From: Onstottus_A sp036505875
Lineage (GTDB): Bacteria > Acidobacteriota > Blastocatellia > UBA7656
Length of the DNA: 21,726 bases
Direction of reading: 5' to 3'
NCBI GenBank assembly: GCA_036505875.1
Contig: DASXSR010000372.1
Coordinates: 1-21,726 of the forward strand
Of the stretch, positions 15,845-21,726 are shown in pieces; position 1 is the first letter of the stretch, and each line of letters opens with the position of its first letter. The notes under the pieces are model-generated. The model was not told where the DNA came from, did not search any database, and saw only the letters and a program-made list of their open reading frames with translations. The position numbers were made by a program, and so were the translations under genes.

Positions 15845-16780
15845 ATGTACAAGGATCGTCGCATCGTAACCGTCGTACCCGCGCATGATGAAGCGCCGCA
15901 TGTTGGCGCGGTCATACACACGATGCCCGGCTTCGTTGACGACATCATAGTCGTCGATGACGCCAGTGAGGACGGCACGGCTGAAGCGGCAATGAAGTGT
16001 GGCGATCGGCGTTTGGTTATCTTGAAAACAACAGAAGTTCAGGGTGTGGGCGGCGCAACCATTTTAGGCTACCGCAAAGCACTCGAAATAGGCGGGAGCA
16101 TTATCGTGAAGATGGATGGCGATGGACAGATGCCGGCGCAACACCTGGCGCCGCTGCTCGACGCCATTATCGATCAAGGATACGATTACGCTAAGGGTAA
16201 CCGCTTTCTTGCCGCCGAGTCTCTTGGCTTTATGCCCAGGCACAGGTTGGTTGGAAATATGCTTCTTACCTTCTTGACGAAACTGACTTCCGGTTACTGG
16301 CAAATCTTTGATCCTCAAAACGGCTTCACGGCGATTAGAAATGAAGCGCTCGGCGCTCTCGATCTGGACAAAATAGACAAAGGCTTTTTCTTCGAGAACG
16401 ACATGTTGATTTATCTTAGCTGTCAAAGCTGTCGGGTAAAGGATGTGGCGATGCCAGCTCAGTATGGTAGCGAGAAATCTGACATTAATATCATCAAAAT
16501 CGGTCTGACATTCCCTTTTCTATTAGCCCGAAAGTTTTTTCATCGAATCTATCAGAAGTACATATTGAGAGACTTCTCGCCGATCGCGCTCTTTTTGTTC
16601 TTGGGAATGGCGCTTTTTTTCTGGGGCTTGCTGTTTGGCTTGTACCTCTGGTTTAGAACGATGTTGACAGGCCGCGCAACGCCAACAGGAACTATTATGC
16701 TGTCGCTATTGCCATTGATTTTGGGTTTCCAACTTCTCTTGCAGGCAATCGTTCTTGATATTCAGCAGACACCGAAGTGA
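15845..16780 (+). CDS. family 2 glycosyltransferase with C-terminal membrane anchor
   Basis: A 311-residue GT-A-fold glycosyltransferase of family 2, resembling the dolichyl/undecaprenyl-phosphate sugar transferases. The N-terminal strand VTVVPAHDEAPHVGAV binds the nucleotide sugar, VVDDASEDGT (36-45) is the usual second motif, and the metal-binding DxD is in KMDGDGQMP (89-97). Downstream, DPQNGFTAIR and FFFENDM (181-187, with the acidic catalytic region) are typical of this subgroup. Two hydrophobic helices (about 246-270 and 284-303) anchor it to the membrane, so it likely transfers a sugar to a lipid carrier for LPS or another envelope glycan. The start ATG lacks a good ribosome-binding site, and the next in-frame Met (residue 27) is inside the domain, so I keep 15845. 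It is noticeably more AT-rich than the flanking genes. Confidence 0.9.
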   Translation: MYKDRRIVTVVPAHDEAPHVGAVIHTMPGFVDDIIVVDDASEDGTAEAAMKCGDRRLVILKTTEVQGVGGATILGYRKALEIGGSIIVKMDGDGQMPAQHLAPLLDAIIDQGYDYAKGNRFLAAESLGFMPRHRLVGNMLLTFLTKLTSGYWQIFDPQNGFTAIRNEALGALDLDKIDKGFFFENDMLIYLSCQSCRVKDVAMPAQYGSEKSDINIIKIGLTFPFLLARKFFHRIYQKYILRDFSPIALFLFLGMALFFWGLLFGLYLWFRTMLTGRATPTGTIMLSLLPLILGFQLLLQAIVLDIQQTPK

Positions 16781-17023
16781 GTTAAGATCCAGAAACAATC
16801 TTAGGCCAGTCTGACCTCGCCGTATTTGATCATACCGAACTTTCAACAGACGCGAGCAGGCAACGTCAACTCCCGATCTGCAAGCAAGACTCGAAATAGA
16901 TTCTAATTGTTTGTGCCTCTGGCATTCGTTTTGCTCATTTTATTTGTATCCGAAAAGTTGGACGCACTTTGCGTATGCCGAGATTACACAGGCAAGGACG
17001 CTTTCAGAACATGGAGGCTTACA

Positions 17024-17191
17024 ATGCCACACACAGGAAACATTGCCGAATCGTCAGGGATTTACGCTGGAGACTGCGGCTGCAACACCCAGATCGCTCT
17101 GAGCAAGGGCGAAAGGTTTCCACCTTGCAGGAACTGCAACGAGGAAGTTAATTGGACTCTGCAGCAAGAAGCCAAGACGCAGAAGGCCTAA
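17024..17191 (+). CDS. tiny zinc-ribbon-like protein
   Basis: A 55-residue protein with the pattern SGIY...DCGC...LSKGERFPPCRNC...VNW, seen in many small bacterial zinc-ribbon-like proteins, where the glycine-Phe-Pro-Pro-Cys turn precedes the second cysteine pair. Cys18, Cys20, Cys35 and Cys38 are the likely metal ligands. The first pair is C-x-C, not the more usual C-x2-C, which is a small departure. I chose ATG 17024 because GGAGG (17013-17017) lies six bases upstream; the frame is open back to 16907, but the added residues look non-natural and have no ribosome-binding site. Function unknown; such proteins may bind nucleic acid or regulate metal or redox state. It is the first of three very small genes in tandem. 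Confidence 0.75.
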   Translation: MPHTGNIAESSGIYAGDCGCNTQIALSKGERFPPCRNCNEEVNWTLQQEAKTQKA

Positions 17192-17298
17192 CACTTTTTT
17201 GAAGACTTAGAGCCGATAACGACTAGTCGCGGCAAAGTGAGGAGTGTTTGTCGCGAAGGTAGCAGTGTGTCCTAGATTGTCTAGCGGGAGGATTAGTT

Positions 17299-17481
17299 AT
17301 GCCTAAAGCCAAATCCAAAAAGCAGCAGATGGCTGCTGGCGCGGCGCTGGCCGCCAAGCGAGGCGAACGGAACAAATCAAGCCTCAAGGGCGCTTCGAAG
17401 GGAATGTACGAGTCGATGAGCAAGGAGGAGCTGAAGGAAATGGCGTCAACGAAGCGGAAGGGAAAGCCGACCAAGAAATAG
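17299..17481 (+). CDS. DUF3008 family small protein
   Basis: A 60-residue, highly basic protein that matches the DUF3008 family over its whole length, with the features KAKSKKQQMAAGAALAAKRGE at the start (split here to stay short: KSKKQQMAAGAAL then AAKRGE), KGASKGMYESMSKEEL in the middle and the ending MASTKRKGKP. Its function is unknown; members occur in many Proteobacteria and soil bacteria and are often small, lysine-rich and possibly linked to stress (family knowledge, not visible here). It has a strong GGGAGGA ribosome-binding site at 17286-17292. A short inverted repeat CTAGA-TTG-TCTAG (17272-17284) lies just upstream and may be an operator. Confidence 0.85.
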   Translation: MPKAKSKKQQMAAGAALAAKRGERNKSSLKGASKGMYESMSKEELKEMASTKRKGKPTKK

Positions 17482-17589
17482 CTTGTGGCTGATCGGCAGA
17501 CAAATGCTGTGTACCTATCGGCCAAAAGCTTGTGCAGTTTTAAGAGACGTAAAGGCCTAGAAGAGATCCCTTGAAAGGAGGAGAAGATT

Positions 17590-17742
17590 GTGGGACTGAT
17601 CTTACTGATAATCCTGATTCTGTTGTTACTTGGAGCGGTGCCGGCGTGGCCTTACAGCCGGAGCTGGGGTTATTGGCCAAGCGGCGGGTTGGGTTTGCTC
17701 CTGTTGATTGTGTTAATCCTGGTGCTGGCGCACGCGATTTAG
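17590..17742 (+). CDS. DUF3309 family membrane microprotein
   Basis: A 50-residue protein with a GTG start. It consists of a leucine/isoleucine-rich N-terminal helix, the fixed middle PAWPYSRSWGYWPSGGLG, and a second hydrophobic helix ending LVLAHAI. This matches DUF3309, a two-helix inner-membrane peptide family of unknown function. The ribosome-binding site AAGGAGGAG (17575-17583) is excellent and fixes the start. It is the third tiny gene in a row, 108 bases after the DUF3008 stop. The family is widespread in soil bacteria and often near stress genes. Being only 50 codons long, it is easily missed by automatic gene finders. Confidence 0.85.
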   Translation: MGLILLIILILLLLGAVPAWPYSRSWGYWPSGGLGLLLLIVLILVLAHAI

Positions 17743-17802
17743 CGCGGCCCTGGCTTCAATGACGAGAGCAGTCTGTGACGGGCGTGTCGACTGGGATGAC
17801 TT

Positions 17803-17830
17803 TTGAATTCCATCCGCCGCCGTGTAGAAT
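17803..17830 (+). promoter_or_regulatory. kdsA promoter, near-leaderless
   Basis: TTGAAT (17803-17808) and TAGAAT (17825-17830) are 16 bases apart. The kdsA ATG begins only 12 bases after the -10 box, so the mRNA should carry a leader of about five bases. There is no ribosome-binding site, consistent with leaderless initiation. The TAGAAT box matches that of the ABC operon promoter. Confidence 0.6.
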
Positions 17831-17842
17831 AAGACTTCGCTT

Positions 17843-18679
17843 ATGCCCGTCACGGTTAAGCCCTTCAAGGTCGGTAACATCGAGGTTGGCGGCGGAGATC
17901 TGTTCCTTATCGCGGGGCCTTGCGTTGTTGAAGGTGAATCGCACGCGCTCAAGATGGCTCACTCGATCCGGGCGATCGCGGAAAGAGTCGGCGTTCCTTA
18001 TATCTTCAAGTCGTCGTACGACAAGGCTAACCGCACCTCGATCAACGCGCATCGCGGGCCGGGGATCGATGAAGCTCTGCGTGTACTCGGCCGAGTAAGA
18101 AGTGAAGCCGGAGTGCCTGTGCTTACCGACGTTCACGATGTCGCACAAGTGCGTGGAGCCGCCGAAGTCGCAGACGTTCTGCAGATCCCGGCATTCCTGT
18201 CGCGACAAACGGATCTGATCGTCGAAGTCTCGCGCTCGGGCCGCACCGTCAACATCAAGAAGGGCCAGTTCCTTGCCCCTCACGACATGAAGCACGCGAT
18301 CGAGAAAGCCACCTCGCAGGGCAATGAGCGTGTGATGATCACCGAGCGAGGCACGAGCTTCGGCTACAACAACCTGGTTGTGGATTTCCGCGGGCTCCCG
18401 ATGATGCGAGCCTTAGGTTATCCGGTTGTGTACGATGTAACACACAGCCTTCAACGGCCCGGGGGACTTGGTTCGGCGAGCGACGGCGATTCACAGTTCA
18501 TCGAGTACCTTGCGCGAGCTGGCGTGGCTTGCGGAGTCGACGGCGTTTTCATGGAGGTGCATGACAATCCGGCGGCGGCGCTTTCGGACGGACCGAACAG
18601 CTTGCCGCTCGATAGGCTCGAGCAGCTTCTCAAGAAATTGAAGGCGATTCACGAACTCGTGCGAGATGTAATCCACTGA
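17843..18679 (+). CDS. kdsA: 3-deoxy-8-phosphooctulonate synthase (Kdo-8-P synthase)
   Basis: KdsA joins phosphoenolpyruvate and arabinose-5-phosphate to make Kdo-8-phosphate for the LPS inner core, in the cytoplasm. The 278 residues match the family length. The sequence marks are IAGPCVVEGE near the start, KSSYDKANRTS (56-66), the SRQTDL loop (120-125), DVTHSLQRPGG (198-208) and EVHDNPAAALSDGPNS (238-253). It is the metal-dependent type: Cys27, His201, Glu238 and Asp249 are all present. Their mutual spacings match exactly those of the Aquifex enzyme's ligands (Cys11, His185, Glu222, Asp233), whereas E. coli-type enzymes carry Asn instead of that cysteine. The start at ATG 17843 has no ribosome-binding site but a promoter ends 12 bases upstream. 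No other Kdo gene is in the window. Confidence 0.96.
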   Translation: MPVTVKPFKVGNIEVGGGDLFLIAGPCVVEGESHALKMAHSIRAIAERVGVPYIFKSSYDKANRTSINAHRGPGIDEALRVLGRVRSEAGVPVLTDVHDVAQVRGAAEVADVLQIPAFLSRQTDLIVEVSRSGRTVNIKKGQFLAPHDMKHAIEKATSQGNERVMITERGTSFGYNNLVVDFRGLPMMRALGYPVVYDVTHSLQRPGGLGSASDGDSQFIEYLARAGVACGVDGVFMEVHDNPAAALSDGPNSLPLDRLEQLLKKLKAIHELVRDVIH

Positions 18680-18688
18680 TCCCGTGAA

Positions 18689-18719
18689 GCGAGCGACGAG
18701 TCGCTCGCGAATATATTCG
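18689..18719. repeat. two adjoining perfect palindromes upstream of the peptidase-like gene
   Basis: GCGAGCGAC (18689-18697) and GTCGCTCGC (18700-18708) form a 9-base-pair hairpin with a two-base loop. It is followed at once by the 12-base palindrome CGAATATATTCG (18708-18719), sharing one base. They start nine bases after the kdsA stop and end 17 bases before the next start codon. The hairpin could end kdsA transcripts, but no T-run follows; the AT-rich palindrome could be an operator or contain a -10 box. Only the symmetry is certain. Confidence 0.6.
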
Positions 18720-18736
18720 TTAAGGTCTTTGCCCAC

Positions 18737-21136
18737 ATGCTCAGAAGATTTCTCTCGGCTCTTTTCATCATCACAATTTTGGCGGCGATTGCTTCGGCGC
18801 AGGAAGTCGACGTAGACCGCTACAACATCACCGCGCGAATCGATGCCGCAGCCAGCACGGTCGACGCCAGGGCGACACTCGCCATCTCAAACCTGAGCCA
18901 GACGCCGCGGCCAAAACTATTTCTGAGATTGACCAAACTCGCTAAGGTGAGCGCGGCGTCTGTCAACGGCGCGCCGGCGCAATTCGACATTGCCGAAGAT
19001 CGTCAGGTTACCGCGCTTAATCAAATCATAATCACCCCGTCATCATCCATCGATGCCGGAGCAAAGGCGACCGTCGAAGTTACCTACCGCATCGAAGCGC
19101 CCGAATCCACACCGGCGATCCATGTTTACTCGGGCGAGGCATTGCTAACCCCTCAGGGAGTGTGGTTTCCGATGCCGTGGACGATGTTCACTCTTTATGG
19201 AGCGACCACAGCCCCGTTCACACTGACTGTAAACGCATCGTCTCCGGCTGCCAATTTTCGAGCGCTTTCATCAGGGGCCCTCAAGACCGAGGGGCAGAGT
19301 TCAACATTCGAGCAGCCCCTGAACTCGCTTCCTTTGATAGTCGCCGGGAGCTTCGATCAGCCGGTCAGCGTCGAGCACGGCGGGGTGAAGGTCGAGATCT
19401 TTGTTCAGCCCGGCATTGCTGCAGTTTCGACGGACGCCAAGCCTGCAGATCCAAAAGCGATTATTACGCGACTCGGCGATGAAGCAGGGCGCGTAATCGA
19501 CTTCCTCACTAAGACGCTTGGGCCTCCGCCGTCTGGAGCTACTTTCAGAATAATATCCTCGGTTCGCGCGGGTAACCTGACCGAACCCGGCGTTCTTGTA
19601 TTGAACGAGCAAGTGTTTCGTCGCGACACTCTGAGCGCCGGAGTTATCGAAGTGCTTACCGATGCCATTGCGCGCATATGGGTTGATGGCCGCGTTCGGC
19701 TTCGAGGCCAACAGCCAAGAGCAGCGCAAGAGAATCGCACCGCGATCAAGGCTCGCAGTGCGGCGTTCATTCGCGATTCGTTGCCGCGTTATCTTGCAAC
19801 GCTCTACTTCGAGGAACGTTTCGGAAAAGACGCGGCGCGCGATCAGCTCACGCGGATGCGTTGGAGCTACACTCCGGTCGCGCAATCGGGCCGCGATGCA
19901 GAGCTTGGATTACAGACTCTGCTGATGCCTAACTACAGCGCGGCCGTGTTCAACAAAGGACCTCTGGTGTACCGGCTTCTCGCCGAAACGGCAGGTCGCG
20001 ACAAGCTCCTCGCTGCAGTCAAGTCGCTGGTGTCCGGCGCGCAGAACAAGATAATCACAACGGAGGATCTGAGAGCGGCGCTGATAAAGGCAGCGCCCGG
20101 GGTCGAGAAGGATTTTCAGCAATGGGTCGACTCGATCGTCGAACCGGACATAATCATCGGCGCGGCGCTGCCCTCCGATAAGCCGGGCACACAGCGCGTT
20201 AATCTCCGCAATCTCGGCACCGGCGACGTGAACGTTACCGTGTTGGCCATTACAGCGTCAGGCAAGCGAGTGACCGCCTCGGTGCTGGTTCCATCCGAGA
20301 ACCTCGCGACTGCCGAGATACCTACGGCTGAAAAGATCGTTTCGCTCGAGGTGGACCCCGACAAACTGATTATTCAAACAAACTATGACAACGACGCGAG
20401 GGACGCCGATTCGAAGACTACGCGACCTTCTGCGCAGACTTTGTTGAACCAGAGCATAACCGATTTCAACAAAGCTCAGTTAGCGGACGCAGAGTCGAAG
20501 CTGCGTCAGGCGGTCAGCTATGACCCTCGCAACGCGCTGCTGCACGCCTGGTTAGCTCGAACGCTCGCGGCCGAAAAGAAGTTGGACGAAGCCGTCGCCG
20601 AAGCCAACGGCGCGATCAAGGCGGAGCCGCCGATCGGACCAGCATTGGGCTGGGCGCGCATCACGCTGGGACAGGTAGCTCTTGCGCGAAATCAAGCGGC
20701 GGACGCAACGCGCCAGTTTCGCGCGGCGGCGGCGGAAGCCGACGAAGCGACCGCCCAGTTCGCGGCTCACGAGGGAATGGTTCAAGCGGAGCGCGCTGCC
20801 GGTACGACTCTTCAGGCTGACGAATCGGTGCGAGCTTATGTAGCGCAGCTCGACTCGGCGATCAAGCAGCCGACTTCGGATAAGCTGTTCGCCCTGGTGA
20901 TCAAGAACAACCTCAAGCGATTCGTGCAAGGGTTGACCGTTTCTCGCCCGGCGTCGTGGACCACCGAGTTACTTCACGTCGAGCCGCTGGACGCCAATCG
21001 AGTCGCGCTCGACGTGGGGCTGAAGGTCAAAGCTGAAAACAAAGACCAGGTCGGCACTGCAGTCTTTGTCTTGAGTCGAGCGCGCAGCGGCTGGGTCCTC
21101 GAGGATGTGCCGCATCAGCTTTTCAATGTCAAATAG
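18737..21136 (+). CDS. secreted M1-aminopeptidase-like protein with lost zinc site plus TPR repeats
   Basis: A 799-residue exported protein. A signal peptide (about 1-21, ending IASAQ) is followed by the N-terminal beta domain of the M1 gluzincin fold (about 25-205) and the helical catalytic-like domain (about 235-470). The region equivalent to HExxH reads DAIAR (309-313), with the conserved Trp at 315. The third ligand is replaced by Asp347 in RDSLPRYL, and the GAMEN loop is changed (AGNLTE near 278-283). NKGPLVYRLL (406-415) is the usual later helix mark. The peptidase should therefore be inactive. A beta domain follows (about 470-545), then TPR-like repeats (about 567-670) and a C-terminal beta region. 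It may serve as a periplasmic binding or scaffold protein. The start has only a weak ribosome-binding site (AAGG at a distance), and it follows two palindromes. Confidence 0.8.
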   Translation: MLRRFLSALFIITILAAIASAQEVDVDRYNITARIDAAASTVDARATLAISNLSQTPRPKLFLRLTKLAKVSAASVNGAPAQFDIAEDRQVTALNQIIITPSSSIDAGAKATVEVTYRIEAPESTPAIHVYSGEALLTPQGVWFPMPWTMFTLYGATTAPFTLTVNASSPAANFRALSSGALKTEGQSSTFEQPLNSLPLIVAGSFDQPVSVEHGGVKVEIFVQPGIAAVSTDAKPADPKAIITRLGDEAGRVIDFLTKTLGPPPSGATFRIISSVRAGNLTEPGVLVLNEQVFRRDTLSAGVIEVLTDAIARIWVDGRVRLRGQQPRAAQENRTAIKARSAAFIRDSLPRYLATLYFEERFGKDAARDQLTRMRWSYTPVAQSGRDAELGLQTLLMPNYSAAVFNKGPLVYRLLAETAGRDKLLAAVKSLVSGAQNKIITTEDLRAALIKAAPGVEKDFQQWVDSIVEPDIIIGAALPSDKPGTQRVNLRNLGTGDVNVTVLAITASGKRVTASVLVPSENLATAEIPTAEKIVSLEVDPDKLIIQTNYDNDARDADSKTTRPSAQTLLNQSITDFNKAQLADAESKLRQAVSYDPRNALLHAWLARTLAAEKKLDEAVAEANGAIKAEPPIGPALGWARITLGQVALARNQAADATRQFRAAAAEADEATAQFAAHEGMVQAERAAGTTLQADESVRAYVAQLDSAIKQPTSDKLFALVIKNNLKRFVQGLTVSRPASWTTELLHVEPLDANRVALDVGLKVKAENKDQVGTAVFVLSRARSGWVLEDVPHQLFNVK

Positions 21137-21144
21137 CCTCTGTG

Positions 21145-21234
21145 TATCATTTAATGAGATTTGGCGTTGGATTGAAGATCGCTCTCGAAAGACTTCCAAT
21201 CGCAACAGAGATTGCAGAATCTCACTAGGGAGGT
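21145..21234 (+). promoter_or_regulatory. candidate promoter and structured leader of the terminal gene pair
   Basis: TTCAAT (21122-21127) and TATCAT (21145-21150) are 17 bases apart, a weak but possible promoter. Just after it begins TGAGATT (21155-21161), complementary to AATCTCA (21218-21224). Nested inside, GATTGAAG (21170-21177) can pair with CTTCCAATC (21193-21201) with one bulge. The outer stem ends four bases before the ribosome-binding site GGGAGGT (21228-21234). A transcript beginning near 21156 would fold its 5' end onto the region next to the initiation site. Inference only. Confidence 0.35.
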
Positions 21235-21242
21235 ATGAGTCG

Positions 21243-21515
21243 ATGCCAAAGTCACCGGTATCATTCGCGCCGCGTAACACTGAGATCCGCAAAGCCGGAA
21301 CCGTAGTTGGAGTAACAGATCGCGTTTATCCAATCAATGGCGACAGCGTTACCTTTGAGGACGTCCTGGTCAAGGGTGACTTATCAGGTGAGCTTGAGTA
21401 TAACGGGAGGAAGCTTCGCGTAGTTAGAGTCCACACTGTCATTGGCCTTGAGATCGCTGGCCAGGGCCCTCGTGGCCCGGTTTGGAAACACGTTGAATGC
21501 CAGGTAATCGGATGA
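21243..21515 (+). CDS. unknown 90-residue protein coupled to the DUF6602-like gene
   Basis: I do not recognise this protein. It has 90 residues with many beta-strand-like segments (GTVVGVTDRVYPINGDSV, then FEDVLVKGDL, RKLRVVRVHTVIGLEI), no signal peptide, no membrane helix, and one cysteine near the end. I chose ATG 21243, since GGGAGGT (21228-21234) lies at the right distance. The frame remains open upstream to 21105, but those residues overlap the end of the previous gene and have no site of their own. Its TGA overlaps the ATG of the next gene (ATGA at 21512-21515), a clear sign of translational coupling and probably of joint function. The neighbour looks like a DUF6602 protein, so a small companion of a nuclease-like protein is possible, but that is inference. 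Confidence 0.65.
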   Translation: MPKSPVSFAPRNTEIRKAGTVVGVTDRVYPINGDSVTFEDVLVKGDLSGELEYNGRKLRVVRVHTVIGLEIAGQGPRGPVWKHVECQVIG

Positions 21516-21726
21516 GTCAAACTGAAGATCGGACAAATCTTCAAGGCTGGATGCGCGATTACTCCGATTTGCTCTTGGTAAGTTTCAGGTCCTCTGGGCG
21601 TATCGAGCACAATGTCACAAAAGGGGAGAGTCGAGAGCATCAGATTCTCGATACTCTATCCAAACTGCTTCCTGCTAGGACGGCAGTCGAGCCCAATATC
21701 GTAATCGCGGATGCAGCGGATGCACA
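21512..21726 (+). CDS. DUF6602-like protein, N-terminal part (runs off the window)
   Basis: The first 71 codons of a gene cut by the window edge. The sequence SGRIEHN-TKGESREHQILDTL-KLLPARTAVEPNIVIADAADA resembles the start of DUF6602 proteins. There an amphipathic N-terminal helix is followed by a short histidine-containing segment, KGE.RE, a helix ending in LP.R, and a strand before an expected Q.DIVIYD nuclease-like motif. That motif would lie just beyond the edge, so it cannot be seen. If the match is right, the protein may have a restriction-endonuclease-like fold, a family often found in defence or mobile settings (family knowledge, moderately sure). Translation starts in the ATGA overlap with the preceding gene, without its own strong ribosome-binding site. 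Confidence 0.6.
   Translation, partial: MSQTEDRTNLQGWMRDYSDLLLVSFRSSGRIEHNVTKGESREHQILDTLSKLLPARTAVEPNIVIADAADA

Noticed and set aside
15508..15978. 156-codon minus-strand open frame
   Set aside because: It overlaps the start of the glycosyltransferase on the other strand, and its serine/threonine-rich translation has no domain-like pattern.
16786..16806. TAAGAT...ATCTTA inverted repeat after the glycosyltransferase gene
   Set aside because: Six-pair AT-rich stem with a nine-base loop and no T-run; too weak for a terminator call.
17220..17229. CGACTAGTCG palindrome
   Set aside because: A lone 10-base palindrome with no partner or position relative to a promoter; expected by chance in a window of this size.

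Overview
The window reads as chromosomal DNA of a Gram-negative bacterium, most likely an Acidobacteriota (Blastocatellia-like). This is an inference from gene content. The window has a very large TonB-dependent outer-membrane receptor with an N-terminal carboxypeptidase-regulatory-like domain, an 819-residue duplicated orphan MacB/FtsX-type permease of the kind expanded in Acidobacteriota, and a Kdo-8-phosphate synthase (LPS synthesis). No tRNA, rRNA, CRISPR array, integrase or transposase was found.

Layout. Positions 1-1600 hold a small membrane-anchored protein of unknown function and an amidohydrolase, with visibly lower GC than what follows. Next is a leftward arsenic unit, arsR-arsM (1798-3040), with a convincing promoter that would give a leaderless arsR mRNA. 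A second promoter faces right and drives a four-gene operon (3257-8038): ABC ATPase, six-helix ABC-2 permease, GldG-like auxiliary protein and a triple-repeat DUF4340 protein. This is the GldA/GldF/GldG-type export module, whose substrate is unknown. A perfect 14-bp GC hairpin with T-tracts on both strands ends it. Three leftward genes follow (8129-15454): the TonB-dependent receptor, a secreted protein of three F5/8-type (discoidin) domains, and the orphan permease.

The right third is rightward. It starts with a membrane-anchored family 2 glycosyltransferase. Then come three tiny genes with strong ribosome-binding sites: a zinc-ribbon protein, a DUF3008 protein and a DUF3309 membrane peptide. 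The DUF3309 gene is only 50 codons long. They are followed by metal-dependent kdsA, which also looks leaderless or nearly so. A 799-residue secreted protein comes next; it resembles an M1 aminopeptidase that has lost its zinc site and carries TPR repeats. The window ends in a translationally coupled pair: a 90-residue unknown protein, and the start of a protein that looks like DUF6602, cut off by the window edge.

Most of the content is envelope biology: LPS, sugar transfer, outer-membrane uptake, export and secreted binding proteins, plus arsenic detoxification. The least explained parts are the terminal coupled pair with its structured leader, the inactive peptidase-TPR protein, the microprotein cluster and the leaderless promoters. 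No complete new system can be claimed from the sequence alone.
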